A stretch of 64,000 nt of DNA from Flammeovirgaceae bacterium UBA7330 (GTDB taxonomy: Bacteria > Bacteroidota > Bacteroidia > Cytophagales > Cyclobacteriaceae), in NCBI GenBank assembly GCA_002471275.1, contig DKPQ01000010.1:1-64000 (forward strand), read 5' to 3'. Of this stretch, positions 36,196 to 46,309 are shown piece after piece; position 1 is the first letter of the stretch; each line of letters begins with the position of its first letter. Made by a program: the position numbers and the translations under genes. The notes beneath the pieces are model-generated. The model ran no database searches. It was not told the DNA's origin and saw only the letters and a program-made list of their open reading frames with translations.

Positions 36196-39100
36196 ATGAA
36201 AATTAAACCTTTACAAATGGTCAGGATCATGACCATAAGAGCATTCGCGGTGATTTTACTGCAATGCTTCGCAATTACATTTCTGGTGGCAAAGGGAGGA
36301 GAAGCTCAAAAGGAGAAGAGCATTGAAAGCATTTATCTTTCATTGAAACTGGATGGAGAATCAATTACAGATGTCTTTCAAAAAATAGAAGAGAAGACAC
36401 CATTCACATTTGCCTACAGAAAGAGCATAATCGACAATAAAATGAAGCTGGATGCCACATTCAGTGAAGAGTCATTGGCAAGCCTACTACGATTTGTTTC
36501 ACAGAATACTGGCTTGAGCTTCAAGCGGGTGGATGAAACCATTCAGGTAAGTAAGTCATTCCTCTCTGAGCCATCCGTGGAAGAAGTAAACGCTCATGTG
36601 GAGCAAATAGACGTTAGAGGTAAGGTAGTAGATCAGAACGGTCAGGGCTTACCCGGGGTTTCTGTTATCGTACAGGGAACTACGTCTGGTACCACCACAG
36701 ATGGTGATGGTATCTACCGACTGACTGTTCCTGAAGGCGCTACACTTGTTTACTCTTTTGTAGGATTTGAATCCCAGGAAGTAGCAGTAGCCAACCGATC
36801 GGTGATCGATATCACCATGAAGGAAGATATCGAATCTCTGGATGAGGTGGTAGTAACAGCGTTAGGTATTGAAAAAGACCAAAGAACGCTGGGATATGCC
36901 ACTGCTAAGGTAGAACCGGAAGATTTCAACGTAAACCGTTCGCCAAATTTCATGAATACACTTCAGGGTAAAGTGGCCGGAGTTAACATTACCAACATGG
37001 GATCCGGTCCGCAAGGAAGTAGTAAGATCCGGATTAGAGGTGTATCATCTTTCGGAGGTAAAAACTCACCATTGATTGTAGTCAATGGGGTTCCTATTGA
37101 CAACACCAATTTTGGTGTGAGAGGAGAAAGCAGCGAGGTTGGTAGCAACCGTATGTCTGATAGTGGTGATGGTTTGAGTAGTATCAACCCTGACGATATC
37201 ACTTCTATGAATATCCTGAAAGGTGCAGCAGCATCAGCACTATATGGTTCACGAGCCAAGGATGGTGTAATTATGATCACCACCAGAAACAGGTCAGCCG
37301 GATCAGGTATTTCAGTGACCTACAATATGAACTATGTAAACGGAACACCATTAGACCTTACTGACTACCAATATGAATATGGTCAGGGTGAAGGTGGAGT
37401 AAGACCAAATGCCCCGGGTCCTACATCAGGTGTATGGAGTTTTGGTGAAAAAATGGGAGGTACACAAATCCTTTTTGATGGTGTAACAGCCCCATATCAA
37501 CCGACTCCCGGAAAGATCCGACATTACTACAACAACAGCTCTACCCTGATGAATTCAGTGACAGTAGCCTCTGGTGGTGAGAATGGAGGGTTTAGTCTTT
37601 CAGTTTCCAATATGGATGCGACAGCTATTTTACCAGGTTCAAAATTCAACAGAAAAACCATTAACCTCGGTTTTACCCAAAAAATCAAAAAGCTGACTGT
37701 ATCAGGAAATATGAACTACTCTTATGAGTACAGGAAAAATCCACCAAACATTGCAGAACAGGATTATAGCCCGGTAGTCATTTATACCTTGTCTTCTTCT
37801 ATGCCAATGGATTTGCTGGAGCAATATTCCAGTGATGAAAATGGAGATGAGATCAGCTACTCCAGGTTTACCAACAGGACAAATCCATACTTTGCTTTGA
37901 AAAGATTCGAAAACAATTATAAAGACAGGATCTTTGGAAACATAACTGCAAAGTATAATCTAACTGACTGGTTGTATGTACAGGGAAGAGTAGGACAGGA
38001 CTTCTTTTCCAGGGACGTAGATTATAACCTGCCAACAGGATCTCAAAGACAATCATCACCCCCTCCGGGATTTGTGAATGGACAATATGTGCAGGACCAA
38101 AGAAGGTATCGCGAAGTAAACTCCGACTTCCTGATTGGGCTTAGCAAGGATGTTGGCAATTTTGGAATTTCAGTCCTCATGGGTGGTAACAGTATGTATA
38201 GAAGATCTGACGTATATACCATCCTGGGTGAGAATTTCTTTACCAGAAACCTTTATACCATTGGTAATGCGAGTAAGCAGACACCAAACTATTCGCTTTC
38301 CGAGCGAAAAGTAAACTCCCTGTATGGATCTGCTGAGGTTTCATACAATGAATTTATTTATTTGAACGGAACGTTAAGGAATGACTGGTTTTCTACATTA
38401 TCTCCGGAAAACAGAAGTATTCTTTACCCTTCAGTTACTACCAGTTTCATCTTTAGTGAGGCTCTGAAAGACGTGCTCCCTGACTGGATCACTTTTGGTA
38501 AGTTGAGACTTGCTTATGCTGAGGTGGGTAGTGATACGGATGTTAATCCATATTCAAATAACCTGTTTTATTCGATAAGCACCCAGCAACTGCTGAATCA
38601 GCCGGTTGGGAATATCAATGCCGGTACCATTCCTAACCCTGACCTGAAACCAATGAGGGTACAGGAAAATGAAATTGGGTTAGAGGTGACTTTATTTGAT
38701 AACATCAACATTCAGGCATCCTATTACAACAAACTTTCTTCCGATCAGATCCTTACAGCTCAGATTTCTGATGCCTCCGGATTTGGAAACCAGTTGATCA
38801 ATGTGGGAGAAAGCAGAAATAAAGGAGTTGAATTATTGGGATCATTCTACCCGGTAAGAAACAACAATTTCTCCTGGAATTTCATAGCTAATGGAGCATA
38901 CAATGAATCAGAGGTTCTGAGTCTGGGTGATGATGTGGATGGAACATTTATTACTGTAGGTACAGCAGAATTTCACGGTGAGGTCAGACAAGTTGTTGGC
39001 CGCCCCATGGCACAGTTGTATGGATGGGGTTACCTGAGGGATGATCAGGGCAGAATTGTCTACGATGCCAACAATGGTAGACCTTTGAGGTCAGCAGATC

Positions 39101-39648
39101 AACTTGAATTTGGTAGTGCATTGCCTAAATGGGTTGGTGGTTTTACAAACGCATTTGAATTCAAAGGTATTACCGCTTCCTTCCTGATTGACTTTAAATT
39201 AGGACATAAGCTCATCTCCGGTACACATACCAATGCATACCGACATGGTTTGGATAAAGCTACACTACCGGGCCGAGAAGAAGGTTTCATTATTGGTGAT
39301 GGAGTGAATCCGGATGGATCAATCAATGCTACTCCTGCAGCTATACAGCCTTTCTACGAAACCATCAGAAGTCACAGGATGTCTGAGCAGTCTGTGTTCA
39401 GAGCGGGTTCATGGCAGCTGAGACAAATCTCTGTTGGCTATGATTTCACCCGGTTTGTGACGGGTATCGATTTCATAAAGGGTTTGAAACTTGATCTGGT
39501 AGCCAACAACGTGGCGGTACTAAAACAATGGGTTCCTCACGTACACCCTGACCAAAACGGGATTATTGATGATAATAGAATAGGTCTTGAATCTACGGGT
39601 TTGCCTATTACCAGAGACATCGGATTTAATCTTAATGTTAAATTTTAA
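36196..39648 (+). CDS. SusC-type TonB-dependent receptor with STN domain (SusC4)
   Basis: TonB-dependent outer-membrane importer, 1150 residues from the ATG at 36196. A TTG at 36157 would add 13 residues before the signal peptide (core AFAVILLQCFAITFLVAKG) and is less likely. STN domain at about 50-120, regulatory-like domain from about 146 (DQNGQGLPGVSVIVQGTTSG), then the variant DEVVVTALGIEKDQRTLGYA segment instead of VVVGYGT, plug with AAASALYGSRAKDGVIMITT and a barrel ending in NLNVKF. This subtype normally pairs with SusD-like_2 proteins, and such a gene follows after 11 bp. FecR4 upstream is the likely STN partner. Confidence 0.95.
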   Translation: MKIKPLQMVRIMTIRAFAVILLQCFAITFLVAKGGEAQKEKSIESIYLSLKLDGESITDVFQKIEEKTPFTFAYRKSIIDNKMKLDATFSEESLASLLRFVSQNTGLSFKRVDETIQVSKSFLSEPSVEEVNAHVEQIDVRGKVVDQNGQGLPGVSVIVQGTTSGTTTDGDGIYRLTVPEGATLVYSFVGFESQEVAVANRSVIDITMKEDIESLDEVVVTALGIEKDQRTLGYATAKVEPEDFNVNRSPNFMNTLQGKVAGVNITNMGSGPQGSSKIRIRGVSSFGGKNSPLIVVNGVPIDNTNFGVRGESSEVGSNRMSDSGDGLSSINPDDITSMNILKGAAASALYGSRAKDGVIMITTRNRSAGSGISVTYNMNYVNGTPLDLTDYQYEYGQGEGGVRPNAPGPTSGVWSFGEKMGGTQILFDGVTAPYQPTPGKIRHYYNNSSTLMNSVTVASGGENGGFSLSVSNMDATAILPGSKFNRKTINLGFTQKIKKLTVSGNMNYSYEYRKNPPNIAEQDYSPVVIYTLSSSMPMDLLEQYSSDENGDEISYSRFTNRTNPYFALKRFENNYKDRIFGNITAKYNLTDWLYVQGRVGQDFFSRDVDYNLPTGSQRQSSPPPGFVNGQYVQDQRRYREVNSDFLIGLSKDVGNFGISVLMGGNSMYRRSDVYTILGENFFTRNLYTIGNASKQTPNYSLSERKVNSLYGSAEVSYNEFIYLNGTLRNDWFSTLSPENRSILYPSVTTSFIFSEALKDVLPDWITFGKLRLAYAEVGSDTDVNPYSNNLFYSISTQQLLNQPVGNINAGTIPNPDLKPMRVQENEIGLEVTLFDNINIQASYYNKLSSDQILTAQISDASGFGNQLINVGESRNKGVELLGSFYPVRNNNFSWNFIANGAYNESEVLSLGDDVDGTFITVGTAEFHGEVRQVVGRPMAQLYGWGYLRDDQGRIVYDANNGRPLRSADQLEFGSALPKWVGGFTNAFEFKGITASFLIDFKLGHKLISGTHTNAYRHGLDKATLPGREEGFIIGDGVNPDGSINATPAAIQPFYETIRSHRMSEQSVFRAGSWQLRQISVGYDFTRFVTGIDFIKGLKLDLVANNVAVLKQWVPHVHPDQNGIIDDNRIGLESTGLPITRDIGFNLNVKF

Positions 39649-39659
39649 TAGGAAGAGAA

Positions 39660-41210
39660 ATGAAGAATATTATCAAATATATACTGAGTTCAATCCTGGT
39701 CATTACTATTTTTTCTTCATGTGATGAAGGATTTGATGAATTGAATACTGACCCCGTAAGGTTGACATCTATCGACCCCACGTTTCAGTTGAACAGGGCC
39801 ATTATCAATGCTGCTCCGGGTTATGGAAATTTTACTTACGAGACGACCATCGTAAGGCAAATGATTACTCCGTTTATTGGGGTAGGTACTGGAGGAAACC
39901 TGAATCAGGACAACAGATCAGCTACACAGGAAAACTGGAATCATGGGTATGATACCAGTATAAAAAACCTGGTAGATGGAGTTGCTTCATTGGAAAAAGC
40001 CATTGAAGGTGGGGCAAATAAGACCAATTTGTTGTCAATCCTGAGGATTTGGAAAGCCTATGAATTCATGGTTTTGACAGATACTTATGGTGAGATTCCA
40101 TATTCGCAGGCAGCACGCGGATTTTTGCAAGGAATAGCATTTCCTGAATACGACACTCAGGAAGCGATTTATGACGACATCCTCAGTGAACTGGAAGAAG
40201 CATCTGCAGCATTAAGTACTTCCGGCGATGCAATATCACAGGAAGTGATGTATGTAGCCGTAGGTGATCAAATCACCCGTTGGAAAAGGCTGGGGTACTC
40301 TTTGTTGCTTAGAGCTGCTATGCGTCTTTCCAAGGTGAATGCTACAAAAGCAGAGAACTATGCACAAATCGCCGTAGCCGGTGGATTGATGCAGTCAAAT
40401 GATGACAATGCTGTTGTTCGTCATGATGCTAACTTCAGAAATAGTCTGGGCACTAACCTTAACGGTGGTCAGGCCGGATTCTATTATATCGACAGGGAGT
40501 TTATGGACTGGATGAAGAACAACAATGACCCCAGGTTGCCAGTGATTGCTACTCGATATGTTGGGGCAGCAACTAAAGGTGATCAGGTGCCGGGTACCGG
40601 AAGTAGCGATCCTGCAGATCAGATTGGTATGCCACAGGGTTTCGACAATACCACTATTCCAAGTCAGGTTACAGCAGATGGGCTTGCCAGCTTATATGAC
40701 TATAGTGAAATGGACCGATTGCGGTTAGGAGCCCCTGAAGCACCCAACTTTTTGGTAACCTATTCTCAAACCATGTTGCTATACGCAGAAGCCATTACCC
40801 GAGGTTGGGTTACTGGTGATGCCGATGCTGCTTACGAAGCTGGTATCCGTGCGCATATGGAGCAATTGTCTATGTACCCCGGTGATACCGATGTGGATGA
40901 GACGGATATTGTGAATTATATCGCCGCTCATCCATTACAGGGAGGTACTGAGATTGAGCAGATCAATGAGCAATATTGGATGTCTTCTTACCTGAATGGC
41001 CATGAAGCATGGGCGAATTTCAGAAGAAGTGGTTATCCTGTTGTTCAGCCAAATCCATATCCTGGTTCTGAATTACAGACTGAGGATTTCATTAGAAGAC
41101 TGACCTATCCAGACTCTGAAAGAACAGTGAACGCAGACAATTTGAATGTGGCCATTGGTCGTCAAGGTCCGGATAATCTGGAGACCCGTATTTGGTGGGA
41201 TACACCATGA
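39660..41210 (+). CDS. SusD-like_2-type glycan-binding lipoprotein (SusD4)
   Basis: Surface lipoprotein of 516 residues. The signal peptide ends in the lipobox IFSSC (C21). The pattern FDELNTDPVRLTSIDPTFQL near the N-terminus, LRIWKAYEFMVLTDTYGEIP, YAEAITRGWV and the C-terminal ending with TRIWWDTP are those of the SusD-like_2 branch (PF12771 type), also seen in SusD5 in this window. It binds the substrate for SusC4. It lies 11 bp after SusC4, and a hairpin terminator at 41241-41275 follows. Confidence 0.93.
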   Translation: MKNIIKYILSSILVITIFSSCDEGFDELNTDPVRLTSIDPTFQLNRAIINAAPGYGNFTYETTIVRQMITPFIGVGTGGNLNQDNRSATQENWNHGYDTSIKNLVDGVASLEKAIEGGANKTNLLSILRIWKAYEFMVLTDTYGEIPYSQAARGFLQGIAFPEYDTQEAIYDDILSELEEASAALSTSGDAISQEVMYVAVGDQITRWKRLGYSLLLRAAMRLSKVNATKAENYAQIAVAGGLMQSNDDNAVVRHDANFRNSLGTNLNGGQAGFYYIDREFMDWMKNNNDPRLPVIATRYVGAATKGDQVPGTGSSDPADQIGMPQGFDNTTIPSQVTADGLASLYDYSEMDRLRLGAPEAPNFLVTYSQTMLLYAEAITRGWVTGDADAAYEAGIRAHMEQLSMYPGDTDVDETDIVNYIAAHPLQGGTEIEQINEQYWMSSYLNGHEAWANFRRSGYPVVQPNPYPGSELQTEDFIRRLTYPDSERTVNADNLNVAIGRQGPDNLETRIWWDTP

Positions 41211-41240
41211 TACGTTAAAAGCAATTTCTTGATTATTTTT

Positions 41241-41275
41241 AAACCAATTGGTCCTTAAACGGGCCAATTGGTTTC
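41241..41275 (+). terminator. Hairpin terminator after SusD4
   Basis: AAACCAATTGGTCC at 41241-41254 pairs with GGGCCAATTGGTTT at 41261-41274 (one G-T pair) around a 6-base loop. The stem is long but the T-tract is only part of the stem, so termination may be partial and allow read-through into the GntP block. Confidence 0.65.
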
Positions 41276-41329
41276 ACAACCCCCGGGATAAGAAAATAAA
41301 CCCAAAAAACGATTTAAACATTTTAACCC

Positions 41330-42781
41330 TTGGAAATTCCCTCTCTTACCAGTGACCCACTTTTCATCCTCGCTATTGGCATCCTTGTCGTAGTAGGTGG
41401 AATAATCGGATTCAGACTTCACGCTTTTTTGGCACTTCTGGTGGGTGCATTCGTCGTGGCTTTGCTCACTCCGGATGCTTCTATCGTGGCATATATCACG
41501 GGCAAGGGAGGTTCTCTGGCTGATGCTCAAAAGTTAATCAATCAGGATGTTGGTCTCCGCATTGCATCAGAGTTTGGAAGTACCTGTGGCAAGATTGGTA
41601 TCCTGATCGCCATGGCTTCTATCATTGGCAAGACCATGCTGGAAAGTGGTGCTGCAGAAAAGATTGTCCGGTCTACCCTGAAACTTACGGGAGAAAGTAG
41701 GGCTCCACTAACCTTTCTTGGTAGTAGTTTCTTTATTGGTATTCCGGTATTCTTTGATACGGTATTTTACCTGATGGTTCCCCTGGCAAAAGCCATGGCC
41801 ATGAGGATCAAAAAGAATTATTTACTCCTAATCCTTTGTACGGCTGCAGGTGCCGCCATGGCCAATTCATTGGTGCCCCCCACCCCTGGACCTCTTTTTC
41901 TGATCGCTGAGATGGATATACCCATCGGTATGATGATGGTTGGAGGTTTTTTAGTGGGGTCTATTACCATTGTAGCGGGATATTTTTACGCGGCCTGGGC
42001 CAACAAGAAATGGCCGGTTCCATTGAGAGATTCGATGGAGGCATCACTTGAAGAGATTAAAAAACTTTCTGAAAAAGATGGTAAAGATTTACCTCCAATC
42101 GGTTTAGCACTCCTGCCAATACTGATCCCTATCCTTTTGATAACCTTCAATGCCCTTGTAGAGACTTTTTCAGATGGGACCCAGACAGGCTTCTCCGCCA
42201 TAGTGGGTGATACCTTAGGATTCCTTGGAGAAAAGAACCTGGCACTGGCTCTGGGAGCACTTTCCTCACTTCTTATTCTCGTGGTGCAGAAAAGCAGCAA
42301 TAAAGAAGGACTAAAAAAATCCGTTCAAACAGCCTTGATGAGCGGCGGTGTAATCATTCTGATAACCGCTGCCGGGGGTGCATTTGGCGGAATGTTGCAA
42401 CAAACAGCCATCAGTACCCGCATCGCAGAACTGACAAGTGGCTATCAGATGGCTTTGATACCACTGGCATTCCTCATCACCGCGATTGTGAGAACTGCTC
42501 AGGGATCTGCTACGGTGGCCATGATCACAGCCTCTGGAATTCTATCCGGTATGGCTACATCCATGTCACTTGAATACCATCAATTGTACATCGGTCTGGC
42601 TATCGCCTGCGGATCAAAGCTCATACCATGGATGAATGACAGCGGTTTCTGGATTGTATGTAAAATGAGTAACCTGACTGAGCAGGAAGCCCTCAAGACT
42701 TTTTCACCCCTCTTGACAATCATGGGCATAGTGGGGCTGATAGTGATCCTGATTGCAGCAAACATTTTTCCACTCATATAG
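41330..42781 (+). CDS. GntP-family gluconate/sugar-acid:H+ symporter
   Basis: Inner-membrane transporter of 483 residues with about 12-14 hydrophobic helices. Family patterns include GKIGILIAMASIIGKTMLESGAAEKIV, FFIGIPVFFDTVFYLMVPL, PPTPGPLFLI and IVRTAQGSATVAMITASGI. GntP proteins import gluconate and related aldonates, uronates or deoxy-sugar acids by proton symport. The start is the TTG at 41330. It heads a row of five same-strand genes with gaps of only 20-45 bp, all sugar-acid enzymes, so it most likely imports their substrate or product. The hairpin at 41241 separates it from SusD4. Confidence 0.92.
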   Translation: MEIPSLTSDPLFILAIGILVVVGGIIGFRLHAFLALLVGAFVVALLTPDASIVAYITGKGGSLADAQKLINQDVGLRIASEFGSTCGKIGILIAMASIIGKTMLESGAAEKIVRSTLKLTGESRAPLTFLGSSFFIGIPVFFDTVFYLMVPLAKAMAMRIKKNYLLLILCTAAGAAMANSLVPPTPGPLFLIAEMDIPIGMMMVGGFLVGSITIVAGYFYAAWANKKWPVPLRDSMEASLEEIKKLSEKDGKDLPPIGLALLPILIPILLITFNALVETFSDGTQTGFSAIVGDTLGFLGEKNLALALGALSSLLILVVQKSSNKEGLKKSVQTALMSGGVIILITAAGGAFGGMLQQTAISTRIAELTSGYQMALIPLAFLITAIVRTAQGSATVAMITASGILSGMATSMSLEYHQLYIGLAIACGSKLIPWMNDSGFWIVCKMSNLTEQEALKTFSPLLTIMGIVGLIVILIAANIFPLI

Positions 42782-42826
42782 CCCCATTTGATCAGATTCA
42801 ATAAATGATATTATAACTCAAAACAT

Positions 42827-43993
42827 ATGAAAAACATTAATAGAAGAAAGGCCCTTTCATCGATGATCACGACCTCCATTGGTACTACTGCGGTAGTAGG
42901 GTCAATGGGCTCAGTAGTATCTTCATGTGCACAACCGCAGCCTGAGCAGGCTCCCCAGGCAGCAAAGGAAAAAAAGCCGATGCTGATGAAAGTTGGGTGC
43001 CAGCATGGTGGAACTGGTAAAGAAAATCTCGAATTCCTGGCCAGACACGGAGTGTTCAATATGGACGGGGGTTCCCCCAAGGTGATTCCTGGGGTTGGCT
43101 GGGATCTGGAAGATTCACTGGCCAAAAAGGAAGCCTGCGAAAAATATGGGATCAGCCTGGACGCATATCATTTACCGCTTTCGTCTGCAGGATATAAGAG
43201 AGTAGCTACCCCCAATATTATGCTGGCCAAAGATCCTGAACGCGACAAGGAAATCGAAATGATCCAACAGATGATTTCAGTGGCCGGAAAGACAGGCATA
43301 AAAGTATTGCTTTACAATACCATTATCATGGAAATTCTCAGGACAGGTAGGACCACAGACCCCACCCGGGGTAATGCATCTTACAGCACCTGGAATTATG
43401 AAGAAGCCATAAAACGAGGAATGGACAAAGAAACTGTTCCAGGCGCTCCCATTTCTATCGATGATCTCTATGAGCGTATCACTTACTTCCTGGATAGGGT
43501 CTTGCCAGTAGCAGAGGAATACAACGTGAAATTAGGAAACCACATAGCAGACCCTCCGGCCCCGGCAGGGTACAGAGGGATGACCAGATGGAACAGCCCG
43601 GCAGTATTTGAAGGCATCAAAAGGTTTGGACAGTTGTATGATAGCCCGTCACACGGTTTTAATCTTTGTCTCGGGTCTACAGCCGAGGGCCTCAAAGATC
43701 CAAAAACGGAAATTCTACCAATTATCCGATGGGTAGGTGAGCGCAAGCAGATCTTCAATATTCACCTCAGGAATATCAAAGGTGGTTATAACGACTTCAT
43801 GGAGGTTTACCCGGACAATGGGGATATGGATTTTGTGGCCATCATCAGAGAATTGCGCGAGGTAGGTTATGATGGTATGGTGATGCCAGATCATATTCCT
43901 CACCATGAAGATCCGGCAAGTGGTCTTCAGGGGCATGCATTTGCGTTTGGTCATATCAAAGGGATTATGGCAGCGTTGGATAGTGAAGCTTAA
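42827..43993 (+). CDS. Exported UxuA-like mannonate dehydratase
   Basis: TIM-barrel protein of 388 residues related to mannonate dehydratase UxuA, which dehydrates D-mannonate to 2-keto-3-deoxy-D-gluconate. The four metal-ligand positions of UxuA seem conserved: H239 (NHIADPP), C281 (LCLGST), H313 (NIHLRN) and D355 (MPDH). NGDMDF and the HIKGIMAAL ending also match. Unlike cytoplasmic UxuA it begins with NRRKAL plus a hydrophobic stretch and a lipobox-like VVSSC (C34), so it looks like a Tat-exported lipoprotein. It follows GntP by 45 bp. Whether the substrate is mannonate or another sugar acid is open. Confidence 0.8.
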   Translation: MKNINRRKALSSMITTSIGTTAVVGSMGSVVSSCAQPQPEQAPQAAKEKKPMLMKVGCQHGGTGKENLEFLARHGVFNMDGGSPKVIPGVGWDLEDSLAKKEACEKYGISLDAYHLPLSSAGYKRVATPNIMLAKDPERDKEIEMIQQMISVAGKTGIKVLLYNTIIMEILRTGRTTDPTRGNASYSTWNYEEAIKRGMDKETVPGAPISIDDLYERITYFLDRVLPVAEEYNVKLGNHIADPPAPAGYRGMTRWNSPAVFEGIKRFGQLYDSPSHGFNLCLGSTAEGLKDPKTEILPIIRWVGERKQIFNIHLRNIKGGYNDFMEVYPDNGDMDFVAIIRELREVGYDGMVMPDHIPHHEDPASGLQGHAFAFGHIKGIMAALDSEA

Positions 43994-44013
43994 CTAGAAT
44001 AATCTGCCAGATA

Positions 44014-44934
44014 GTGGATCGCAGGAATTTTTTTGGGAAAGCATTGGGGCTTGGAGCAGCAACTGCATTCAATTTTAAGGGATTTGACATTGTAGCGAAA
44101 AGCAGTCCAAAAGCATCAGAGAAGATAAATGATCTGGTGGAGTGGAATGTTCATTTCTTTAGTTCAGACACGAAGAAATATCCATTTCATCGTGATGCAA
44201 CCTATAAACCAGATGCCAGTAAGTTTCCAAAAGACCCTCTTAAAACGTATTTATCGCATTTAGATAAGGAAGGTATTGGCAGGGGAGTAGTTGTTCAACC
44301 TGAACCATATGGTGATGATCACTCACTGCTATTAGACTGTCTTGAAAAGGAACCTTCCAGGCTGCGGGGTACAAGCCTGTTTTATCCGAAGGATTCATTG
44401 GCACCCATGAAGCTCGCATCTCTGGTCAGGGCACATCCTGAAATTGTGGCAACCCGTTTTCATGCGCATCGGGGAAAAGAAAGCTATCTGGATTCATTTG
44501 CAGATTCCGGTGTGAGGGCACTCTGGAAGCAGGCCGTAGACCTGGATATTATCATCGAACTACACATTGGTCCTAACTACGCCCGGCAGGTAAGAAAAGC
44601 CATTGAGGCATTCCCAGGTTGTAAAGTGCTCATCGATCATTTTGCAGAACCTCATATGGGGGATGCAGTAGAGTTTGCTCATGTCCTTGCACTGGCAGAG
44701 CTACCCAATGTATATATGAAATTTTCAGGATTAGGGCATTTTGCTGATGATAGCCCGGATTACACAAGTGCAAGGCCTTTTACCAGGCAGGTATTACAGG
44801 CTTTTGGCCCCGACAAGATGGTCATGGGCGGTGTGTCTTTGAACACCATCGATGTACATATGAAAGACTATTCCGAGGAGGAAAAATCCAAAGTGACAGG
44901 AAAAAATATTCTTAAATTACTGAGCTGGAATTAA
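44014..44934 (+). CDS. Exported amidohydrolase-superfamily protein (COG3618-like)
   Basis: A 306-residue amidohydrolase-fold protein (PF04909 type) resembling sugar lactonases such as L-fuconolactonase and 2-pyrone-4,6-dicarboxylate lactonase. It starts at GTG 44014, giving a Tat-like signal (MDRRNFFGKALGLGAATAF). The HxH entry motif is altered to NVHFF (N45, H47), while FHAHRG, IIELH and LIDHF are present. The terminal GSD-type aspartate is replaced (FGPDKMVMGGVS). Metal binding may therefore be lost, as known for LigI-type lactonases, or the protein may be inactive. It lies 20 bp after the UxuA-like gene and could open a sugar lactone before dehydration. Confidence 0.75.
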   Translation: MDRRNFFGKALGLGAATAFNFKGFDIVAKSSPKASEKINDLVEWNVHFFSSDTKKYPFHRDATYKPDASKFPKDPLKTYLSHLDKEGIGRGVVVQPEPYGDDHSLLLDCLEKEPSRLRGTSLFYPKDSLAPMKLASLVRAHPEIVATRFHAHRGKESYLDSFADSGVRALWKQAVDLDIIIELHIGPNYARQVRKAIEAFPGCKVLIDHFAEPHMGDAVEFAHVLALAELPNVYMKFSGLGHFADDSPDYTSARPFTRQVLQAFGPDKMVMGGVSLNTIDVHMKDYSEEEKSKVTGKNILKLLSWN

Positions 44935-44968
44935 TTGATGAAAAATCGTAAAACGAAGAATTTTTTAT

Positions 44969-46264
44969 ATGAACGGGCTTAAGATTAAGGATATTATTAT
45001 CACTCCAATAGCAACGGTAGATCCACCATTACTAAATGCAGCAGGGCTCCATGCACCCTATGCCTTGAGAACTATTTTGGAGATCGTCACGCATGACAAC
45101 ATAGTAGGGATAAGTGAAATACCAGGAAATGTAGAGATCAATGAGGCACTGGAGGAGATGGCAGGGTTGCTCATTGGAATGGATCCCTTCCATCTGAATG
45201 CCATAAGGGATAAAATAGAGAGTCATTTTGATGAAGAGACCACGCACCAACGAGGTGACACTCCGTGGGATCAGCGGAAGATAGTCCATGTGTTTAGCAG
45301 CGTTGAAGTAGCCTGTATGGACATCATGGGCAAAGTGCTTGAGCGTCCAGTGGTAGATCTGTTAGGAGGAAAGCGAAGAGATCTTGTGCCCTTCGCGGCT
45401 TATTTATTTTATAAATACGAAGGTGCTGGTGGAGAGCTTGAGTTTGGGATAGACCCAAAGGCAACAGGCTGGGCTGCAGCTCGTCAAAAGGAAGCCATTA
45501 CCCCACAGGGCATAGTTGATCAGGCCATTGCCATGGTGAAGGAATTTGGTTTTAAATCCATAAAACTTAAAGGGGGAGCCTTTGAGCCTGCGCAGGAAGT
45601 AGCCGCAATGAAAGCCTTATATGATCATTTTGGACCCTATGTTCCTCTACGACATGATCCTAATGCCATCTGGAAGGTGGATACGGCACTCAAGTACGGG
45701 CAAATGATGGAAGGTATCCTGGAATACTGGGAAGATCCTGTGAGAGGGCAGGAAAATATGGCTCGGGTAAGAAAGAAACTGAAGATGCCGCTTGCTACCA
45801 ATATGTGTACTACAAGTTTTGAGGATATACCCGGAAGTATAGCATTGGGCTCTGAAGATATTATACTTAGTGACCACCACTTCTGGGGTGGGTTGAGAAG
45901 CTCTATGGAACTGGCAAAGCTATGTGAACCATTTGGTCGGAAGCTTTCGATGCACTCCAATAGCCACCTGGGGATATCCCTTGCCGCCATGGTTCATCTG
46001 GGTGCTGCACTGCCGGAAGTCCCATATGCTTTGGATACGCATTATCCGTGGCAATCAGAAGAAGTGATCGTCGGTGGGCGGATCAAATTTGAAGAAGGAT
46101 CGGTGCGCGTACCTGACGGGCCGGGTCTTGGGGTAGAGATTGACAGGCAGGTGCTTAAGAAGCTTCATGAAAACTTCATAAAGTGTGGTTTGACAAAACG
46201 TGATGACCTGGTGGAGATGAGAAAAGTGGTGCCGGACTGGGAATTCAAAAAAGTAAGGTGGTAA
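44969..46264 (+). CDS. Glucarate-dehydratase-like enolase-superfamily enzyme
   Basis: Cytoplasmic enzyme of 431 residues in the glucarate dehydratase (GlucD) subgroup. The expected active-site set is readable: K199-x-K201 (IKLKGG), metal ligands D230 (RHDPNAIW), E255 (WED) and N278 (TNM), and the D302/H329 dyad (SDHHFWGG and MHSNSHLG). It abstracts the proton next to the carboxylate of an aldarate or aldonate and removes water to give a 2-keto-3-deoxy acid. It has no signal peptide, in contrast to the genes on both sides. It is 34 bp after the amidohydrolase gene. True substrate (glucarate, galactarate or another acid) is not certain. Confidence 0.87.
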   Translation: MNGLKIKDIIITPIATVDPPLLNAAGLHAPYALRTILEIVTHDNIVGISEIPGNVEINEALEEMAGLLIGMDPFHLNAIRDKIESHFDEETTHQRGDTPWDQRKIVHVFSSVEVACMDIMGKVLERPVVDLLGGKRRDLVPFAAYLFYKYEGAGGELEFGIDPKATGWAAARQKEAITPQGIVDQAIAMVKEFGFKSIKLKGGAFEPAQEVAAMKALYDHFGPYVPLRHDPNAIWKVDTALKYGQMMEGILEYWEDPVRGQENMARVRKKLKMPLATNMCTTSFEDIPGSIALGSEDIILSDHHFWGGLRSSMELAKLCEPFGRKLSMHSNSHLGISLAAMVHLGAALPEVPYALDTHYPWQSEEVIVGGRIKFEEGSVRVPDGPGLGVEIDRQVLKKLHENFIKCGLTKRDDLVEMRKVVPDWEFKKVRW

Positions 46265-46309
46265 TCCATATACGACAAAAACAATTCATATAATTAAATA
46301 ACTAGCAAC

